Of a DNA stretch of 64,000 nt, positions 61,087 to 64,000 are shown in pieces. The stretch covers positions 38,252-102,251 of the forward strand of contig DATEDF010000071.1 of NCBI GenBank assembly GCA_035286465.1. Direction: 5' to 3'. The stretch comes from Fen-1231 sp035286465 (GTDB lineage: Bacteria; Gemmatimonadota; Gemmatimonadetes; Gemmatimonadales; Gemmatimonadaceae). Under the pieces are notes generated by a model, which worked only from the letters and a program-made list of their open reading frames with translations, did no database searches and was not told where the DNA came from. Each line of letters starts with the position of its first letter. Within the stretch, counting starts at the first letter, position 1. A program made the position numbers and the translations under genes.

Positions 61087-64000
61087 CACGGGAGGGCGCC
61101 GCCCTGGCGGTAGCTCGTGCGGTTGTAGTCGAACTTCACATCGGGCTCCGCCTTCAGCGAGATGAAGAATGTAAAGGCGAAATTGCCGTTCGGCGCCTGC
61201 GTGAAGCCGAAGGCGGCGCGCCAGTCGTGCAGGTCGCGCTGCAGCGAAACGGTCTGCGAGCCGAACTCCTTCCGTTCCAGGTCGTAGTTGGTGGACCACG
61301 ACGCCGACCAGCGCTCGGTGAGGTTGAAGTTCGTCCGCCCCTGGATGTTGGTCTGCGGCGGGTACCGGATGAAGGAGCCGCCCGCGGTCGTCTGCGTGTT
61401 CGAGACGTCCTGCGGCGGCGCGGCGAGCGCGCTCCGGACGCAGAGGTCGTACTGGAGCGGGTTGAGGTCCTTGAGCGGCGCGCACTGCAGGGCGGGATCG
61501 TACTGGATGACGTGGCCGCCCACGGGCGGGCGCTGCTGCGACTTGCTGAACGAGAGCTGGGCGTCGAAGCCGCGGCCCGACGGAAGCTCCACGCCGCCCC
61601 GGATCGCCTGCCCCGCCACGCTGGTCGTGCCGCCCAGGCGCGAGCCGGGCTGGTCGGGGGCCCCGCGCGCCGCGGACGCGACCGCCGTGTCGCGCGAGGC
61701 CGGCACGCTCCGGACGCCGAGGAGCCGCGTGACGAACTGCACGAGCGGGTTCCGCGCGTCGAGATTCAGGCTCGCGCGAATGGAGGTGAGGTAGGGACTG
61801 AACGTCGCGCTGTCGGAGAGCACGCTCCCCTGGAAGAGCGAGTAGTCGGCGCCGAAGTCGAAGCCGGGCAGGAGGTCGGAGCGCAGCGTGTAGCCGAAGT
61901 TGTCCGTGGCGAAGCCCGACTTGCCGGTCTTTCGCGCGCGCTCGAAGTCCCACGTCAGCGGCGTGAACTGGAGCGAGAGCACCTTGACCTTCCGTGCCGC
62001 CTCAGGCGAGGTGAGCGCCGAGTCGCCGTGCAGGCGGAGCTTGGCCTCCACGTTCTGCGCGAGGGAGAACGTCACCCGGTTCTGCGCGAGCGAGCCGAGA
62101 TAGCCCGCGCTCGTCCGGCCGAGCGCGGCGAGGTACTCGTCGCTGACGGCCGCCGCGGGCGAGTACGCGTAGCTGAAGCTGGGCGTGATCGAGTGGCGGA
62201 ACTTCTCCACCGGCCCGAGCCCCGGGAAGAGGCCGAAGAACGTCGGCGACATCGAGACCCCGTAGGAGAGCCGCTTGCTCTGCGACACCCAGCGCGTGCC
62301 GGTGCGCTCGCTGCGCGCGAAGTACGCGCCGGGGTCCACGTTCGCGATGGAGACACTCGGCACGAGGTTCAGCTTGTCGAGGTTGAACCGGTCGAGCCGG
62401 ATGGTGGGCAGGTTCACGTTGAGGTCGAAATCCACCGTGCTCAGGTAGGTGCGCGAATAGACGCGCGTGCTCTTCTTCGCCGTATCCACCGGATCCACGA
62501 TCGTGCGGAGCTCCGGGAAGTCGTTCTCGCGGTCCTGCGCGCGCACGGCCATGGTGACCTGGAAGTCGAAGACCTTGAACGGGGTGTTGAAGGTCATCTG
62601 CGTGGTGCGCGTGCCGCGGTCCACCTTCACGCTGTCGAGCGAGCCGTCCGCGCGCGTCACGTAGCGCTTCGAGAAGTCGCCCTGCGAGTCCATGTGCCGG
62701 CTCTCGGAGGAGCTCAGGGAAAAGGTCGGCGTCCAGACGAGCCAGCGCGCGAGGTTGAGCGGCTTCGCCGTGAGGTTGAGGCTCGGAAGGTCCTGATCCA
62801 CCTGCGAGCGGCCGGGATACTGCCGGCGCGTGCCGCCCAGGCTCATGGAGACCGCCCCCAGGTCGCGCTGGTAGTTGAGCTGCGAGGCAATCGTCGCGAC
62901 CGCCGCGAGCGGATTGAGCACGGTCTGGCGCTGCACCGTCGTGCTCGTGACGTAGTTGAGGTTCGCGGTGAGGTGCGACCGGATCGAGAAGTCCTGCTGG
63001 TGCGACCAGGAGATGGAGGTGTTGGCGCTTCCGCTGCTCAGCGTGTGCCGCGACATCGCGATCCGGCCCGAGAGAAAGCGGCCGAGCCAGCGGTAGCGGA
63101 CCTCGCCGTTGAAGCGCACCCATCCCGGGTCCTGGTCCGTGGCGTTCGCGTTGCTGCGCCAGTCCATCGAAGCCGAGAAGTCGTAGTAGTCGCTCAGCGC
63201 GAGGTAGTAGCCGAGGTTTTCGACGGTGCGGCGGTAGGTCGGGCTGTTGCGCACGAGCTCGGTGATGCCGAAGCGGGGCGTGAGCATCCCGCTCCGTCGC
63301 CCCTCGCGCGCGTCCTGGAAGATGAAGGGGAACCACATCACCGGGACGTCGAGGATGTAGAGCACGGCGGGGCGCGCCACCACGATGTCCCCGGCGACGC
63401 GCTTGATCTCGCGCGCCCCGAAGTGGTAGTGCGGGACGGAGTCGTCGCAGCTCGTGATGCTCCCGCGCAGGCCGAAGAAGGCGTTGCGCTGCCCCGACGT
63501 GGTGTCGCCGGCGAAGGCGCCCGTGTGGGCCTCCACGTACCACTTTTGCCCCCCGCTCGTGTTGGCGCCCGCGATCTCCGACGCTCTCCCCTCCTTGGTG
63601 CGCAGGTCGTAGGCCATGTTGTGCTGCGCGAAGATGTCCTCGGCCTTGGAGGCATCGCGCATCACGATGGAGTCGCCCCGCGCCGCGACGGTGCTCGCGC
63701 TGTCGTTGTACGCGATGGTGTCGGCGACGAGCACCGTGGGTTCGCGCTGCACGGCCGCGCGCGCGCCCGGCTTCCCGACGATCGAGATCAGCCGCTCCGT
63801 TGCGGCGAAGTTGACGCTGTCGGCCCGGTAGCGCACCACCTGATAGCCCTTCCGCTGCACGAGGGAAAGCGCGACCGAGTCGAAGGGCTCCCACGTCACG
63901 AGGGGCAGGTTCTTGAGCGAATCGCGACGCGCCTTGAGCGAATCGTCGCGCGTGCGGGGGGCCGGCGGGGTCGTCACCGGTCGCGGCCGGGCGCCGCCGG
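61086..64000 (-). CDS. lptD: LPS-assembly protein LptD (5' end beyond the window)
   Basis: At least 971 codons lie in the window and the frame stays open to the edge, with no signal peptide yet seen, so the gene continues outside. The N-terminal OstA/LptA-like jellyroll (ADTIAYNDSASTVAARGDSIVMRDASKAEDIFAQHNMAYDLRTKEG) leads to a large beta-barrel rich in alternating aromatic strands (GYYLALSDYYDFSASMDWRSNANATDQDPGWVRFNGEVRYRWLGRF). LptD inserts LPS into the outer leaflet. The cysteine pattern is sparse, so the disulfide-swap seen in E. coli may not apply. Confidence 0.9.

Overview
The window is about 64 kb of GC-rich chromosome from a diderm (Gram-negative type) bacterium. The evidence for a diderm is LptD, Wza/Wzc-type export proteins, heptose-sugar enzymes and an RND/TolC-type pump. 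Very short or overlapping gene junctions, mostly GTGA, abundant alanine/arginine-rich proteins, paired TPR proteins and the housekeeping mix (DUF4321-TatA-polyprenyl synthase, accB-pilT-accC, hut genes next to lptD) fit Gemmatimonadota best. That assignment is inference from gene content; no rRNA or tRNA gene is present to confirm it.

Layout. 1-2.9 kb: lower-GC edge of a surface-sugar locus, with an SDR (catalytic Tyr replaced by Phe) and a ThDP-dependent enzyme. 2.9-13 kb, minus strand: NDP-sugar epimerases/dehydratases, a GmhA-like isomerase, a nucleotidyltransferase-kinase fusion with reversed HldE order, a PglK-like ABC flippase, a UDP-glucuronate epimerase type enzyme, a Wzc-type tyrosine kinase and a Wza-type export protein. 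13.1 kb, plus strand: a WecA-type initiating transferase. Together these can make, flip and export a heptose/uronate-containing polysaccharide. 14.7-24.4 kb: HflX, a LEA/WHy protein, VapBC, RarA, an AbrB/PIN pair, a ZIP transporter, a CCA/poly(A) polymerase, an epimerase and an SDR divergent from a TetR regulator. 24.4-30 kb: OMF-MFP-RND efflux operon led by that TetR gene. 30-38 kb: GmhA, a hypothetical protein, AlaRS, LhgO, RecX, RecA and YraN. 38-54 kb: FtsK, an S23-family four-helix-bundle gene inside an inverted repeat, accC-pilT-accB, a proline peptidase, AroQ, TPR proteins, PpiD, TatA and a polyprenyl synthase. 54-64 kb: hutI, a membrane-anchored coiled-coil protein, a radical SAM enzyme, hutU, hutH and the 3' part of lptD.

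The most unusual aspect is the density of dispersed palindromic or low-complexity repeats. At least five families occupy most intergenic gaps, and three protein genes (hflX, rarA and the CCA/poly(A) polymerase) carry such sequence in frame as extra loops. One family, marked by the left sequence TGCTGGGGCTCGGTGA and the right sequence CAGCACGCAGCACCTG, occurs as two short palindromic copies and one expanded copy. The expanded copy's arms enclose a gene of the 23S-rRNA-intervening-sequence (S23) protein family. This suggests an IVS-like element moving or persisting outside rRNA, and it is my main candidate for an undescribed system.
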